Origin: Algoriphagus lacus
GTDB lineage: Bacteria; Bacteroidota; Bacteroidia; Cytophagales; Cyclobacteriaceae
Direction: 5' to 3'
Assembly: GCF_003583985.1 (NCBI RefSeq)
Contig: NZ_QXML01000005.1
Location: 62,001 to 126,000 of the forward strand
Length of the DNA stretch: 64,000 bases
The position numbers were made by a program, and so were the translations under genes. The notes under the pieces were generated by a model, which had not been told where the DNA came from, did no database searches, and saw only the letters and a program-made list of their open reading frames with translations. The stretch's first letter is position 1, and every line of letters begins with the position of its first letter. Shown here piece by piece: positions 46,125 to 55,242 of the stretch.

Positions 46125-47397
46125 ATAGCCTCCTTCGATTGGGATGCAAGTAAACATATCCAACGAGCTGATCATACCTTGAACCAAGAGCCCGGTAATA
46201 GACTAAAACCTCGTATTCATTTTCGGTCTCAAAGTGACTACCCTCGATCGGATCTGAATCAAATCCTTCTGGAGACATAAATCCATATTGATAATCATAC
46301 CATCCCTGTTTCATTAAAATGGAAGTACTATAGGTGCCACTTTTAGGGTCGTAAACCATTCTGGATTCAGGACTATTGCCCCAGGCTGTCAGTGAGCCTA
46401 TCATGTGAATTTCTCTTCCTGGGTCTGCCTGAAAATGAAAAGTAGTGTAAATGTATTCACTCTCTACCTCAGGATTTCCACCTGGCCTGTCGTTGGTATA
46501 AACGAGATATTGCCCGTTTAAATCCAAGTATTGGGAATAGACTCCGCCCGGCCGGGGAGTATCTGTAAGGGCATTTGCAAAAATCGCAGTTTCCTCCACT
46601 TTGACTTCCGCAATATTTACACCTGTAGCACGGATAAATCTCAAATCAACAAATCTGAATTCATTTCCTGCCCTAAAAGTACTCGAACCATCAAATGGTT
46701 CGTAGCGGATACTTTTCGCGTTTTGATTTAGAAAAGTAGGCTTGGTCAGAAACTTGGCATTATCCCACCGTTGGTTTTGGCGGATGATCACTTTGACCTG
46801 GGTGGTGGGATCCACCAGATCTACCCGCGAGTAATTCACGGCCACATTAATCTGCTGAAGAGCTCTTCGCTCCTCAGTCTGAGTTGGAGGCACCACACTC
46901 GCCCCTACAGCAAACAGTTCTTCATGAACCATAAACCTTCGGGTCAAAATCACTTCATTTTCATTTCTGTTCCGATAAACCTTCAGGATATAATTTCCTG
47001 ATTTCGTGACTCTTGGAACCTGAAAACGGTAATGAATATATGGAATTCTTGTATTGACCGAATAGTTATAATCCTGAATATTGAACTCATTGAATGCAAC
47101 AGAAAAGTCATTGTCACGAAGCGCAGACTTCTGCCAGTTGGCATCGCAATGAATGAGCTTAGCCGTGTAAAGTTCCGGATCATAGGCTATGTCATCAAAA
47201 AGCAAAACCAAGGGCCGGGAATCCGTAATCGAAACCACCGGAGCATCCAAAGGACTGTCCTGCTGCAATCCCAAAGGAAAAAGCCTCACCGAATGAATAT
47301 GTTCAGAATAAACTTTATCCTCCAAAACTTGGGAAAAGCCCGAGATGGAAGAAAGGCAAAACAATACCGAAATGAGGAACTGAAGCTTTTGAGACAT
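46123..47397 (-). CDS. DUF5103 exported protein
   Basis: A 424-residue exported protein with a signal peptide (cut near GFSQ, residue 23) and beta-rich sequence throughout; it matches the Bacteroidota DUF5103 type (SVRLFPLGLQ near the N-terminus, RYDQLVGYV at the end). Function unknown; the region near residues 330-370 (IHMIGSLTAWGNSPES) looks like an immunoglobulin or carbohydrate-binding fold. It lies 39 bases after the ABC-F gene on the same strand, so the two may share a transcript, although a functional link is not obvious. Confidence 0.8.
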   Translation of the reverse strand: MSQKLQFLISVLFCLSSISGFSQVLEDKVYSEHIHSVRLFPLGLQQDSPLDAPVVSITDSRPLVLLFDDIAYDPELYTAKLIHCDANWQKSALRDNDFSVAFNEFNIQDYNYSVNTRIPYIHYRFQVPRVTKSGNYILKVYRNRNENEVILTRRFMVHEELFAVGASVVPPTQTEERRALQQINVAVNYSRVDLVDPTTQVKVIIRQNQRWDNAKFLTKPTFLNQNAKSIRYEPFDGSSTFRAGNEFRFVDLRFIRATGVNIAEVKVEETAIFANALTDTPRPGGVYSQYLDLNGQYLVYTNDRPGGNPEVESEYIYTTFHFQADPGREIHMIGSLTAWGNSPESRMVYDPKSGTYSTSILMKQGWYDYQYGFMSPEGFDSDPIEGSHFETENEYEVLVYYRALGSRYDQLVGYVYLHPNRRRL

Positions 47398-47436
47398 GGA
47401 ATTAAAGTACTGAATTTAGTCCAAAACCGTGCCTCA

Positions 47437-49362
47437 TTAGCCTGCTATTTCCTGCAAAGTTGAAATCTGATCCACCAAAACCTCCCACTTGGCATTGGCT
47501 TCGTAGAGACTATCCTGAATACTTTTGTAGCTTTCCTGCACTTTTTGGGCTTGCGATTCATCTGCATAAACATCAGGATCGGCCATTTTCACCTCTGTCT
47601 CAGCTTTCAAAAGCTCCAGCGATTCAATCTCCTTTTCAATTTTCTGAAGCTGTTCTTCCAACTTCTTCAAATCCCTTTTTGCCTGCTGAACTTCTGGGGT
47701 ATTTCGTGGGGTGACAGGCTGTGGTTTCTTCTCAACTTTCTCGACAACCGGCGAAGGTTTTACTTCCAGCTGCTGACTTCTCCAAAATTCATATTCTTCG
47801 TAAGTCCCCGGATATTCCTTGATTTGATGATCTTCGATGTACCAGATCTTATTAGCAACACCCTTGATAAAATGACGGTCGTGAGAAACGGTAATGAAGG
47901 TCCCTTCATACTGCTGAAGCGCCTGAATCAAAATATTAACCGACTGAAAATCGAGGTGGTTGGTAGGTTCATCCAACAGCAAAAAGTTGGCCTCCGAAAT
48001 CAGGGTCTTGGCCAGAGCAACGCGAGACTTCTCCCCTCCTGACAGAACTTTGATTTTTTTGAATACTTCCTCATTGGAAAAAAGAAAGCATCCCAAGACT
48101 CCCCGAAGTTCCATCTCTGACTTTCCACTTCCGGCTTGAGCCATTTCCTGGATGATCTCGTTGTCCAAGGTCAAGGCTTCGAGTTGGTGCTGCGCAAAAA
48201 AGGACTTGATCACATTGTGGCCTTCGGTTCTTGTTCCGTCAATCTGTTCCGTACCGGCAATGATCCGAAGTAACGTCGATTTACCTTTCCCGTTTGCCCC
48301 GATCAGGGCGATCTTGTCTCCCCGTTCGATTCGGGCTGTGGTATTTTTTAGAATCACTAGATCACCATAGGATTTGGACACATGGTCCAAAACGACGACA
48401 TCCCTTCCGGATTTCTGTGAAAACTTGAACTTGAAATTTACAAAAGCCTCGTCGTTCACGACTTCGTGTACCCGATCCATCCGGTCCAAAGCCTTGATTC
48501 TGGACTGTACCTGATTAGATTTGGTCGCCTTTGCCCGGAAGCGTTCGATAAATCGCTCGGTCTGCTTGATCATTTGCTGCTGGTTCTCATAAGCATTTTG
48601 CTGGAGTTCCATGCGGATCTTTTTTTCTTCCTTATAAAAAGAATAATTACCGGGATAGGAAGTCAAGGTCTGATTGGCAACCTCTACGGTAGTACTGATG
48701 CAATTATCTAGAAAAGTCTGATCGTGGGAAACGACAATGACCGCTCCCTCATAGTTTTTCAGGTAATTTTCCACCCACTGAATGGAAGGCAAATCCAAGT
48801 GGTTGGTAGGTTCATCAAGCATCAGGAGAGAAGGTTTTTCCAAAAGCAGCTTGGCCAGCATGACCCGCATCCTCCAGCCTCCGGAAAACTGACGCAAAGG
48901 CTTGTTCAAATCTGCGGTTTGAAAACCGATACCTTCCAATACTTCTTCCGCTTTGGCTTTTATCGTGTAACCTTCATTGCTTTCAAATCTTTCCTGGAGA
49001 TAGGCTAAACGATTGATCACTTCTTCTGAATAATCGGTCTCCATTTGCTTCAGGACCTTGTCAATCTCGTCCTGAAGTGCCAAAGTCTCTTTGAAAGCGG
49101 CCAAAGCCACATTCAAAATGCTTTCATCCGACTGGTAGGAAAGCAAATCCTGATTCAAAAATCCGATCGTGCAGTCTTTCGCTTTTTGTACCTCTCCGGT
49201 AGTCGGCTGATAGTCTCCATTGATGATTTTTAGCAAGGTGGATTTTCCGGTTCCGTTTTGGCCTACCAACCCAATTTTATCTTTTGGCTTAATATGAAGG
49301 TTGGCATTTTCGTAAAGCGGGCGACCGCCAATGAAGTAAGAAAGGTTGCTAATCGATAACAT
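47437..49362 (-). CDS. ABC-F family ATPase
   Basis: A 641-residue soluble protein with two ABC ATPase domains and no membrane segment, so it is an ABC-F protein acting on ribosomes. Walker A motifs are GQNGTGKST (34-42) and GANGKGKST in the second half; signature motifs are FSGGWRMRV and LSGGEKSRV; the linker at about 240-320 is helical and charged. A C-terminal coiled coil (from about 560) resembles that of Uup. Closest by layout to the Uup/YheS branch; antibiotic protection is not implied. Confidence 0.92.
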   Translation of the reverse strand: MLSISNLSYFIGGRPLYENANLHIKPKDKIGLVGQNGTGKSTLLKIINGDYQPTTGEVQKAKDCTIGFLNQDLLSYQSDESILNVALAAFKETLALQDEIDKVLKQMETDYSEEVINRLAYLQERFESNEGYTIKAKAEEVLEGIGFQTADLNKPLRQFSGGWRMRVMLAKLLLEKPSLLMLDEPTNHLDLPSIQWVENYLKNYEGAVIVVSHDQTFLDNCISTTVEVANQTLTSYPGNYSFYKEEKKIRMELQQNAYENQQQMIKQTERFIERFRAKATKSNQVQSRIKALDRMDRVHEVVNDEAFVNFKFKFSQKSGRDVVVLDHVSKSYGDLVILKNTTARIERGDKIALIGANGKGKSTLLRIIAGTEQIDGTRTEGHNVIKSFFAQHQLEALTLDNEIIQEMAQAGSGKSEMELRGVLGCFLFSNEEVFKKIKVLSGGEKSRVALAKTLISEANFLLLDEPTNHLDFQSVNILIQALQQYEGTFITVSHDRHFIKGVANKIWYIEDHQIKEYPGTYEEYEFWRSQQLEVKPSPVVEKVEKKPQPVTPRNTPEVQQAKRDLKKLEEQLQKIEKEIESLELLKAETEVKMADPDVYADESQAQKVQESYKSIQDSLYEANAKWEVLVDQISTLQEIAG

Positions 49363-49366
49363 GGCG

Positions 49367-49374
49367 CAAAAATA
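49367..49374 (-). promoter_or_regulatory. Candidate -7 box directly before the ABC-F ATG
   Basis: TATTTTTG on the minus strand matches TAnnTTTG exactly and ends five bases before the ATG at 49362. No -33 box is evident; usage would give a leaderless or almost leaderless mRNA. Confidence 0.3.
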
Positions 49375-49454
49375 ACCAAAGCCCCGTTTATACAGCTTTA
49401 CTGGGAAAACATTCTCAATTGTATTAGCTTATTTCTTCAAAAACAGAAAATTCC

Positions 49455-50639
49455 ATGAACCTCAAACCGATTGTTTTTTGTCTTTCCCTCGGACTGGTCA
49501 GCCTTAGCGCAAGTTGTCAGGGAAAACTCAGCCCTCTGCCCACTTCCAATAGCAGCAACAAACGAGACATCCGCGCTGCTAAGGCAGATGTAAAGCTGGA
49601 TCAAATCAAGCTTCAGCCAGGTTTCAAAATCAGTGTTTGGGCTGCAGATGTGCCCAACGCCCGTTCGATGGCCATATCAGACAATGGAATTGTCTTCGTG
49701 GGAAACCGTCAGGAAAAAAATGTGTATGCTTTAGTCGATGAAAATGCGGATGGCAAAGCCGACTCCAAATTTATTTTGGCCGAAGGTCTCCGGATGCCCA
49801 ATGGGGTTGCATATAAAGACGGAGACTTGTACGTAGCGGAAGTCAACCGCATCATCCGCTTTAAAAACATAAAAAACACCCTGAATAAGCCAACCTATGA
49901 AGTGGTCTATGACCAATATCCGACAGAGGGACATCATGGCTGGAAATTCATTGCTTTTGGTCCGGACGGAATGCTCTATGTGCCGGTAGGTGCACCCTGC
50001 AACATCTGTGATCCTGAAGAAGAGATCTATGCAAGCATTACCAGACTGGATGTGAAAAAGCCAGGTTCCAAGCCGGAAGTTTATGCTCATGGAGTTAGAA
50101 ATTCAGTTGGATTTGACTGGCATCCGGTTTCCAAAGAATTATGGTTTACAGACAATGGTCGTGACATGATGGGAGATGATGTACCGGACTGTGAATTGAA
50201 TCGAGCTACTGCAAAAGGCCAGCATTTTGGCTATCCTTACTGGCATGCTGGAACAATCAAAGACCCTGAGTTTGGAACAAAAGGAAAGGAAGCTTCGGCC
50301 TATGTGGCTCCGGCTGCAAAAATGGGAGCACATCAGGCTCCATTAGGAATGCGGTTTTACAAGGGAGGCATGTTTCCGACCAACTATAAAAACCAAGCTA
50401 TCATCGCAAAACATGGCAGCTGGAACAGGAGCAAAAAAGCAGGTTATGAAGTGGTAATTGCCCAAATTGACGCTTCAGGAAAAGTAACCGGTCAGCAGAT
50501 TTTCGCCAGTGGATGGCTAAACCCAACCACTCAGGATGTGTGGGGCAGACCGGTGGATGTCCAAGAGTTACCCGATGGAAGTTTGCTCATTTCCGATGAT
50601 ATGGCCAATTGCATTTATAGGGTGACGTATTCAAAATAA
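49455..50639 (+). CDS. PQQ-dependent sugar dehydrogenase-like lipoprotein
   Basis: A 394-residue exported beta-propeller of the sorbosone/soluble glucose dehydrogenase family. The lipobox is LSASC (Cys21). Blade motifs such as RMPNGVAYKDGDLYVAEV, GWKFIAFGPDGMLYVPVG and VYAHGVRNSVGFDWHP match the family, in which PQQ and Ca2+ support sugar oxidation. Whether this copy binds PQQ is not certain. It is divergent from the ABC-F gene and followed by a terminator. Confidence 0.86.
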   Translation: MNLKPIVFCLSLGLVSLSASCQGKLSPLPTSNSSNKRDIRAAKADVKLDQIKLQPGFKISVWAADVPNARSMAISDNGIVFVGNRQEKNVYALVDENADGKADSKFILAEGLRMPNGVAYKDGDLYVAEVNRIIRFKNIKNTLNKPTYEVVYDQYPTEGHHGWKFIAFGPDGMLYVPVGAPCNICDPEEEIYASITRLDVKKPGSKPEVYAHGVRNSVGFDWHPVSKELWFTDNGRDMMGDDVPDCELNRATAKGQHFGYPYWHAGTIKDPEFGTKGKEASAYVAPAAKMGAHQAPLGMRFYKGGMFPTNYKNQAIIAKHGSWNRSKKAGYEVVIAQIDASGKVTGQQIFASGWLNPTTQDVWGRPVDVQELPDGSLLISDDMANCIYRVTYSK

Positions 50640-50642
50640 ATC

Positions 50643-50673
50643 AAAAAAGGGAGGCTTTGGCCTCCCTTTTTTT
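50643..50673. terminator. Bidirectional terminator
   Basis: GGGAGGC (50649-50655), loop TTTG and GCCTCCC (50660-50666), with six A before and seven T after. It serves the sugar dehydrogenase gene on the plus strand and the ABC1 kinase gene on the minus strand. Confidence 0.92.
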
Positions 50674-50674
50674 G

Positions 50675-51994
50675 TTATTTCAACCACTCCGGCTTGGTCG
50701 TATCCACCTCAGCCTGTAACTGATTGAGCAGATTGTATAAGCCAAAGTAAGTTCTGTTGATGTACAAGCCATGTCTAGACCCCCGAGCCTGACGGGATTT
50801 TTTAAACATCCTGTCATTGGATATCCTATCTCCCAACTGGAAGATTTGCTCGAAGTACCTATCATCAGCAAAGTCAAATCGATCCACGTGAAAAGGTTTT
50901 CCAAGCAAGGAAATCATCTCCTTGAACACTCCTTTGAAATAGATTTTTTCTTCTTCGGTGTCTTTGTCAGAAATGAAGTCCAGTCCATAGAAAATCTGAT
51001 TGAGCTCTACTTCATTGACTACCAGTTCTTTTTTTATCAAGGCAAAATACCCCTGATAAAAATCCTCCGGGATGACTTTCACACAGCCGAAATCAATAAT
51101 TCCCAATGTCCCATCCTCCTGAACAATAAAATTACCGGGATGCGGATCGGCATGGACCTGCTTTAAGTTATGCACCTGATGGTGGTAAAAATCCCAAAGT
51201 GCTTGCCCAACTTGATTCTTGAGTTTTTGACTGGGGTTGGTTTCCATCCACTCCTTGATATGTTTCCCAGCTATCCAATCCATGGTGATGATCCGCTCCG
51301 AGCTGAATTCATCGTAGTAAGAAGGGAACTTCAGGTTAGGTATGTGTGCACAAGCCTGAGAAATCTCCCGTGATCGCTCCACTTCCAGATGGTAGTCCGT
51401 CTCTTCGATCAGTCGCTCCTCCACCTCTTCCATGTAGTGATCCAGCTCCCGCTCGTTCATATTCAGCAATCGGAGTGCGAAAGGTCTGACCAACTTCAAG
51501 TCCGAACTGACCGAATCAGCCACACCAGGATACTGGATTTTAACTGCAAAGGTCTTCCCGTTTTTAGTAGCCTGATGCACTTGCCCAATCGAAGCAGCGT
51601 TAACTGCAGATCGGGTAAACGTGTCAAAAAGAGATTCGGGAGTTTTTCCGAAATACTTCTGAAATGTCTTCACCACCAAAGGAAAGGACAAGGGCGGAGC
51701 AGAATACTGCGCCATAGTAAACTTGTCCTGATACGCTCTCGGTAGGAGATTTTTGTCCATGGACATCATCTGAGCCACTTTGAGGGCAGAGCCTTTCAGT
51801 TCGCTTAAGGAATTGTAAATGTCCGTGGCATTATTTTGATGCAACTCTTCCTTGTTCATGGAAGGATTCACCATCTTTTTGGCGTAGTGCTTCACATAGT
51901 TGCCTCCCACTTTTGCACCTGTGGAAATAAACTTGGCAGCCCGCTGCACTTTGGAAACCGGTATAGCTTCCTGCTCTTTTACTTTGCCCGACAT
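50675..51994 (-). CDS. ABC1/UbiB/ADCK-family kinase-like protein
   Basis: A 439-residue atypical kinase of the ABC1 (AarF/UbiB/COQ8) family, linked elsewhere to quinone biosynthesis and lipid homeostasis. The alanine-rich loop is in VNAASIGQVHQA, the nucleotide Lys in FAVKIQYPG, and the catalytic loop is VHADPHPGNF, followed by GIIDFGCVK. The family's KxGQ motif reads KVAQ here. No ubi or men genes are near. A TetR-like regulator is encoded three bases upstream in the same operon. Confidence 0.9.
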   Translation of the reverse strand: MSGKVKEQEAIPVSKVQRAAKFISTGAKVGGNYVKHYAKKMVNPSMNKEELHQNNATDIYNSLSELKGSALKVAQMMSMDKNLLPRAYQDKFTMAQYSAPPLSFPLVVKTFQKYFGKTPESLFDTFTRSAVNAASIGQVHQATKNGKTFAVKIQYPGVADSVSSDLKLVRPFALRLLNMNERELDHYMEEVEERLIEETDYHLEVERSREISQACAHIPNLKFPSYYDEFSSERIITMDWIAGKHIKEWMETNPSQKLKNQVGQALWDFYHHQVHNLKQVHADPHPGNFIVQEDGTLGIIDFGCVKVIPEDFYQGYFALIKKELVVNEVELNQIFYGLDFISDKDTEEEKIYFKGVFKEMISLLGKPFHVDRFDFADDRYFEQIFQLGDRISNDRMFKKSRQARGSRHGLYINRTYFGLYNLLNQLQAEVDTTKPEWLK

Positions 51995-51997
51995 GGA

Positions 51998-52663
51998 TTA
52001 CTTGTTTTGGTAGAGAAACTTCGCGAAATCAAGAAAGGAATCCAGTGCACTTTTTCCCATTAGGTCAAAGGCAAGATTGACGGATTTCTCGATCGCAGCG
52101 TCTGTTTTTTCAAATCTTGGACTTCTGTCATCCAACCAATAGCGGAAGACAAATGCCACCTGAAGCCAAAGCGCTTCATCGTATCGATCAGATATCAGTG
52201 GTCGACTAGCAATCTCCTGAGTTTCTTTCCCTTCCAAAATAATCTCGCTGGCAAAATCCTTGAATTTCTCCTTAAACTCTTTGGTGTCGCTTGGCAGAGA
52301 TTTGAATGACTTGCTTTTGTCCTGATAAAGACTCAGTAAGTAGGATCGGTTTTTCTTCAATTCTTCAATCCAGGTAAAGAGAAAGCTAAGAAACTTCTCG
52401 CGGACGCTGTATTCTTTGAAGACTTCCTGAGTCTCGATTTGCTCCAGTGTGGTGTCGAAAATCGAAACCCAAATCGCGGATTTAATGGATTCAAAGGATG
52501 TGAAGTGAGAATAAAACTCTTCCTCCTTCATTTTCAAATCTTTGGCAAACTTAAAAACAGACGTTGGTTCGGCACCATGCTCTAGGACATGGGATACATA
52601 TCCTTCCAAAATCAGTTTTCGATAATCTTTTTTAGTTGTCTTTTTGACCGGTGTAGTTTCCAT
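51998..52663 (-). CDS. TetR-like transcriptional regulator
   Basis: A 221-residue all-helical protein with an N-terminal TetR-type helix-turn-helix (about residues 12-60, LKMKEEEFYSHFTSFESIK corresponding to the recognition helix and following helix) and a larger ligand domain. It is only three bases from the ABC1-kinase gene and almost certainly controls or accompanies it; a TetR/ABC1-kinase pair is, I believe, recurrent in Bacteroidota. The hslV terminator lies just upstream, so its own promoter must be within 52664-52723. Confidence 0.8.
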   Translation of the reverse strand: METTPVKKTTKKDYRKLILEGYVSHVLEHGAEPTSVFKFAKDLKMKEEEFYSHFTSFESIKSAIWVSIFDTTLEQIETQEVFKEYSVREKFLSFLFTWIEELKKNRSYLLSLYQDKSKSFKSLPSDTKEFKEKFKDFASEIILEGKETQEIASRPLISDRYDEALWLQVAFVFRYWLDDRSPRFEKTDAAIEKSVNLAFDLMGKSALDSFLDFAKFLYQNK

Positions 52664-52723
52664 TGGAATACTTGAGATACACTTAGATAACTCCCAATTG
52701 AAGCTGTGGGTTTACCAAAAACG

Positions 52724-52753
52724 AAAAAAAGCCGGAGTCTTTTTCCGGCTTTT
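52724..52753 (-). terminator. Rho-independent terminator of hslV
   Basis: AAAAGCCGGA (52727-52736) and TCCGGCTTTT (52744-52753) form a 10-bp stem with a seven-base loop; on the minus strand seven T follow. Confidence 0.9.
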
Positions 52754-52773
52754 CATAAATCAGATTGATTCTT

Positions 52774-53316
52774 TCAATTTTTCACTTTTTCAATCACCAG
52801 ATTGTGATTGGTATAGATGCAAACATCGGCAGCGATGTGAAGGCTTTCCCGTACCATTTCTTCCGCTGTCAGTTGTGGGGCAAACTTCTTCATTGCCCGT
52901 GCGGCAGACTGGGCAAACATACTTCCTGATCCGATGGTGGCAATTTCCATATCGGGCTCAATCACATCACCGGTACCGGAAATGATTAAAATATCATCCT
53001 TGTCTGCTACGATCATCATCGCTTCCAATCTGCTAAGCATGCGGTCCATTCTCCATTCTTTGGCAAGTTCAACAGCTGCTCTCTTCATGTTATTTCCGAA
53101 GGCATTTAATTTCTCTTCGAATTTCTCCAAAAGGGTAAATGCATCAGCGGTCGACCCGGCAAAACCCGTCACGATCTTACCACCTTGCAAAACCCGAAGT
53201 TTTTTGACGGTACTCTTGGCTATCGTATTTCCCAAAGTTGCCTGTCCATCTGCTCCGATTACTACTTCTCCATTGTGACGGATTGCGACTACGGTTGTTG
53301 ATTTGATTTTTTCCAT
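52774..53316 (-). CDS. hslV: ATP-dependent protease proteolytic subunit HslV
   Basis: A 180-residue HslV, the proteasome-like peptidase of the HslUV complex. Catalytic Thr7 would be exposed after removal of MEKIKS, as TTVVAIRHNGEVVIGADGQ begins the mature chain. GFAGSTADAFTL and AATIGSGSMFAQSAARA-like segments are family-typical. The ATPase partner hslU is not adjacent and not in the window. It has its own terminator and no evident consensus promoter. Confidence 0.95.
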   Translation of the reverse strand: MEKIKSTTVVAIRHNGEVVIGADGQATLGNTIAKSTVKKLRVLQGGKIVTGFAGSTADAFTLLEKFEEKLNAFGNNMKRAAVELAKEWRMDRMLSRLEAMMIVADKDDILIISGTGDVIEPDMEIATIGSGSMFAQSAARAMKKFAPQLTAEEMVRESLHIAADVCIYTNHNLVIEKVKN

Positions 53317-53445
53317 GGATAAAAGTTATGTGATTGGTTTTATGGTTATTGGGTTCAAGGATTTGGATTCTTACAATTTGCTAAAGGCAAAATTCAGAGA
53401 TCGCTGATAAATGAACATCTCATTCTCCAATAACCATACAAAAGC

Positions 53446-53473
53446 AAAAAGTCCCATCGAAACAGGACTTTTT
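53446..53473 (-). terminator. Terminator after the E2 gene
   Basis: AAAAAGTCC (53446-53454) and GGACTTTTT (53465-53473) pair around a 10-base loop, 13 bases past the E2 stop. On the minus strand the T run is inside the stem, so strength is moderate. Confidence 0.6.
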
Positions 53474-53485
53474 GACAGGTATTTT

Positions 53486-55132
53486 TTAGATGAGGATTCT
53501 TACCGGATCTTCCAAGAGACCTTTCAATGTCTGAAGGAAAGCCGAACCTACTGCTCCATCCACTACCCGGTGATCGCAGGAAAGGGTCACCTTCATAATG
53601 TTTCCTATTTTCATCTGACCGTCTTTCACGATCACTGTTTCTTTGATTCCACCTACTGCCAGAATACACGCATCCGGAGGGTTGATGATAGCTGTGAATT
53701 CATCGATTCCAAACATACCCAAGTTGGAAATGGTGAAGGTGTTACCTTCCCAATCCTTTGGCTGAAGTTCTTTGTTCTTTGCTTTTGCGCCGAGTGTTTT
53801 AGCCTGATTGGAAATCTGTGATAAAGACAGGCTGTCTGCAAATCGGATTACCGGAACAAGTAAGCCTTCTTCAACGGCTACTGCCATCCCGATGTGGATG
53901 TGATTGTTGTAGCGGATTTTATCACCCAGCCAACTGGAATTCACTTTTGGATGCTGACGCAAAGCAACTGCAGCGGCTTTAATTACTAAGTCGTTGAAGG
54001 AGATTTTCACTGTAGAAATCTCATTCATGCTCTTTCTGGCTTCGATTGCCTTATCCATGTTGATTTCCATGGTCAGGTAGAAGTGAGGTGCGCCAAACTT
54101 ACTTTCTGCGAGACGCTTCGCAATCACTTTTCTCATTTGAGAAACCTTCTCTTCACGGAAACTCTCCTGACCTAAGACTGGAGCTACAGACTGAGCGGAA
54201 GCAGGCGCAGATGCAGCAACTGGAGCAGCAGCGGGGACAAAAGTCTCCACATCACGCTTCACGATTCTTCCGCCTTCACCGGATCCACTGACCAATCGAA
54301 TATCAACTCCTTTTTCTTCGGCAATTTTTTTGGCCAAAGGAGATGCTTTAAGTCGATCACTTCCAACAGCCGGCGCAACTGCCACAGGTGCTGGGGCCAC
54401 TGGAGTAGAAGGTGCGGCCACTTTTACTTCAGCGGCAGGCTCGGATTTAGCTTCAACTGGGGCAGAAACTTTGCCTCCTCCCTGCTGAGCTTTGAGCAAA
54501 GTTTGATAATCAGCTCCTTTTTCACCGATTACAGCGATGACTCCGTCCACAGCAACGCTGTTTCCGGCTTCAACACCAATGTATAATAAGACTCCATCTT
54601 CATAAGACTCCAATTCCATGGTAGCCTTATCAGTTTCAACTTCAGCGATGATTTCGCCGGATTTCACCGGGTCACCTACTTTTTTCAACCAAGTAGCAAT
54701 TGTCCCTTCCTGCATGGTATCACTCATTTTCGGCATGGTGATTACCGTGGCATTAATACCGGATGTGTCTATTTTTTCAGCTGAAGCCTCAACTTTTGCA
54801 GGTTCTGCAGCTTTTGCTTCTGGCTTTACTTCTTCTGTTTTTGCAGCTGCTGGAGCAGTAGAGGAACCATTGAGCAAGTGCTCGTAAGCTTCTCCTTTTT
54901 CACCGATAATGGCGATTACCCCATTTACTGGTACTGAATCTTTCTCCTGAACTCCAATATATAAAAGGACACCTTCTTCGTAGGATTCGAGCTCCATGGT
55001 TGCTTTGTCGGTCTCTACTTCAGCAAGGATATCTCCCGGCTTCACAGTATCTCCAACTTTTTTCAACCACGCAGCGATCACCCCCTCCTCCATTGTGTCG
55101 CTCATTTTTGGCATTCTGATTATTTCGGCCAT
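53486..55132 (-). CDS. Pyruvate dehydrogenase complex E2 (dihydrolipoamide acetyltransferase)
   Basis: A 548-residue E2 core subunit. Two lipoyl domains lie at about residues 1-80 and 128-208, with lipoylated Lys43 and Lys169 in ETDKATMELES. Ala/Pro-rich linkers, a peripheral-subunit-binding domain (about 260-296, SPLAKKIAEEKGVD) and a catalytic domain with the active His near residue 521 (DHRVVDG) follow. It transfers acetyl groups to CoA. E1 and E3 genes are not adjacent. A near-perfect promoter lies just upstream. Confidence 0.95.
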   Translation of the reverse strand: MAEIIRMPKMSDTMEEGVIAAWLKKVGDTVKPGDILAEVETDKATMELESYEEGVLLYIGVQEKDSVPVNGVIAIIGEKGEAYEHLLNGSSTAPAAAKTEEVKPEAKAAEPAKVEASAEKIDTSGINATVITMPKMSDTMQEGTIATWLKKVGDPVKSGEIIAEVETDKATMELESYEDGVLLYIGVEAGNSVAVDGVIAVIGEKGADYQTLLKAQQGGGKVSAPVEAKSEPAAEVKVAAPSTPVAPAPVAVAPAVGSDRLKASPLAKKIAEEKGVDIRLVSGSGEGGRIVKRDVETFVPAAAPVAASAPASAQSVAPVLGQESFREEKVSQMRKVIAKRLAESKFGAPHFYLTMEINMDKAIEARKSMNEISTVKISFNDLVIKAAAVALRQHPKVNSSWLGDKIRYNNHIHIGMAVAVEEGLLVPVIRFADSLSLSQISNQAKTLGAKAKNKELQPKDWEGNTFTISNLGMFGIDEFTAIINPPDACILAVGGIKETVIVKDGQMKIGNIMKVTLSCDHRVVDGAVGSAFLQTLKGLLEDPVRILI

Positions 55133-55166
55133 AGGTAATTTCGAGCTTGTTCGTTTTTAAAGAGTC

Positions 55167-55198
55167 CAAAAATAGATTTTAAAAATGCTTTATTCAAA
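55167..55198 (-). promoter_or_regulatory. Promoter of the pyruvate dehydrogenase E2 gene
   Basis: Read on the minus strand: TTTG (55198-55195), a 20-base spacer and TATTTTTG (55174-55167). Both boxes and the spacing match the Bacteroidota consensus. The ATG at 55132 is 35 bases downstream of the -7 box. Confidence 0.7.
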
Positions 55199-55242
55199 TT
55201 TATATCCTGTATTTTCCGTGCTGTTTTAGGCCATTTTACCCC

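Noticed and set aside
45096..46130. CRISPR array near the Cas6-like gene
   Set aside because: Both flanks were read for regularly spaced direct repeats; none were seen, and the neighbours are ychF and DUF5103.
47545..48042. 165-codon plus-strand ORF inside the ABC-F gene
   Set aside because: Antisense shadow of the ABC-F coding sequence, low-complexity Phe/Leu-rich translation.
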